A stretch of 64,000 nucleotides of DNA from Roseburia sp. 831b (GTDB taxonomy: Bacteria; Bacillota; Clostridia; Lachnospirales; Lachnospiraceae): contig NZ_CP135162.1 of assembly GCF_001940165.2 (NCBI RefSeq), positions 1,690,001-1,754,000 of the forward strand. Reading direction: 5' to 3'. Positions 63,962-64,000 of this stretch are shown here, piece by piece. Numbering within the stretch: the first letter of the stretch is position 1; each line of letters begins with the position of its first letter. The notes beneath the pieces were generated by a model. The model worked only from the letters and a program-made list of their open reading frames with translations. It ran no database searches and was not told the DNA's origin. Made by a program: the position numbers and the translations under genes.

Positions 63962-64000
63962 GAGTTACTGCCTCCTGTCTCCAACGTACTTTCACATCGT

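Overview
The window looks like the chromosome of a spore-forming, strictly anaerobic Clostridia member, most likely Lachnospiraceae. The evidence is a set of sporulation genes (spoIIP, gpr, a CspB-like subtilase), a group A [FeFe] hydrogenase, low-to-moderate GC, AGGAGG-type ribosome binding sites, and surface proteins with cohesin, dockerin and xTGD anchor features. No rRNA or tRNA gene, CRISPR array or prophage was seen. I do not name a genus.

Layout. 1-1.5 kb: a DDE transposase cut by the window edge, then hairpin-rich DNA. 1.5-7 kb: a CydDC-like ABC exporter pair, a YgbA-like Cys-rich protein and O-acetylhomoserine sulfhydrylase. 7-11.2 kb: a hybrid histidine kinase overlapping an HD-GYP/REC protein. 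11.3-15 kb: a membrane-anchored GH16 glucanase with an RsgI-like domain and several carbohydrate-binding modules. 15-18.7 kb: [FeFe] hydrogenase with a NuoF-tail/GltD-like flavoprotein. 18.7-25.3 kb: subtilase, PAP2 phosphatase, amidase, spoIIP and gpr, with rpsT divergent. 25.3-32.8 kb: holA, comEC, a GerMN lipoprotein, a histidine kinase and response regulator, and comEA. 32.9-39.6 kb: argC-GNAT-argJ-argB-argD divergent from argG, with an ARG box over the argC -10. 39.6-45 kb: a MocR-type regulator, a DUF2225 protein, glnS, a candidate small RNA and a rhomboid-like protein. 45.3-51.2 kb: an IS110 element, then a giant 2-hydroxyacyl-CoA dehydratase activase. 51.3-57.3 kb: a dockerin-bearing secreted subtilase and a wall-anchored cohesin protein in one operon. 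57.3-64 kb: an IS91-like element, a membrane protein with a propeptide-like domain, a large zinc-ribbon protein of unknown function, an O-antigen-ligase-like protein and a 57-residue membrane protein.

The most interesting system is the adjacent dockerin-subtilase and cohesin-anchor pair. It suggests a protease docked on the cell wall by the cohesin-dockerin interaction, in effect a minimal proteolytic counterpart of a cellulosome. A possible membrane-bound propeptide-like partner lies upstream, separated from it by an IS91-like insertion. Other notable items are a response regulator / kinase / GerMN lipoprotein operon arranged like actinobacterial mtrA-mtrB-lpqB, an RsgI-like domain fused to GH16 without the anti-sigma part, a candidate structured sRNA with C-rich loops, a dispersed multi-hairpin intergenic repeat, and a strong promoter left stranded upstream of the IS110 element.

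Function calls rest on motif and family recognition by eye. No database search, folding program or alignment was run.
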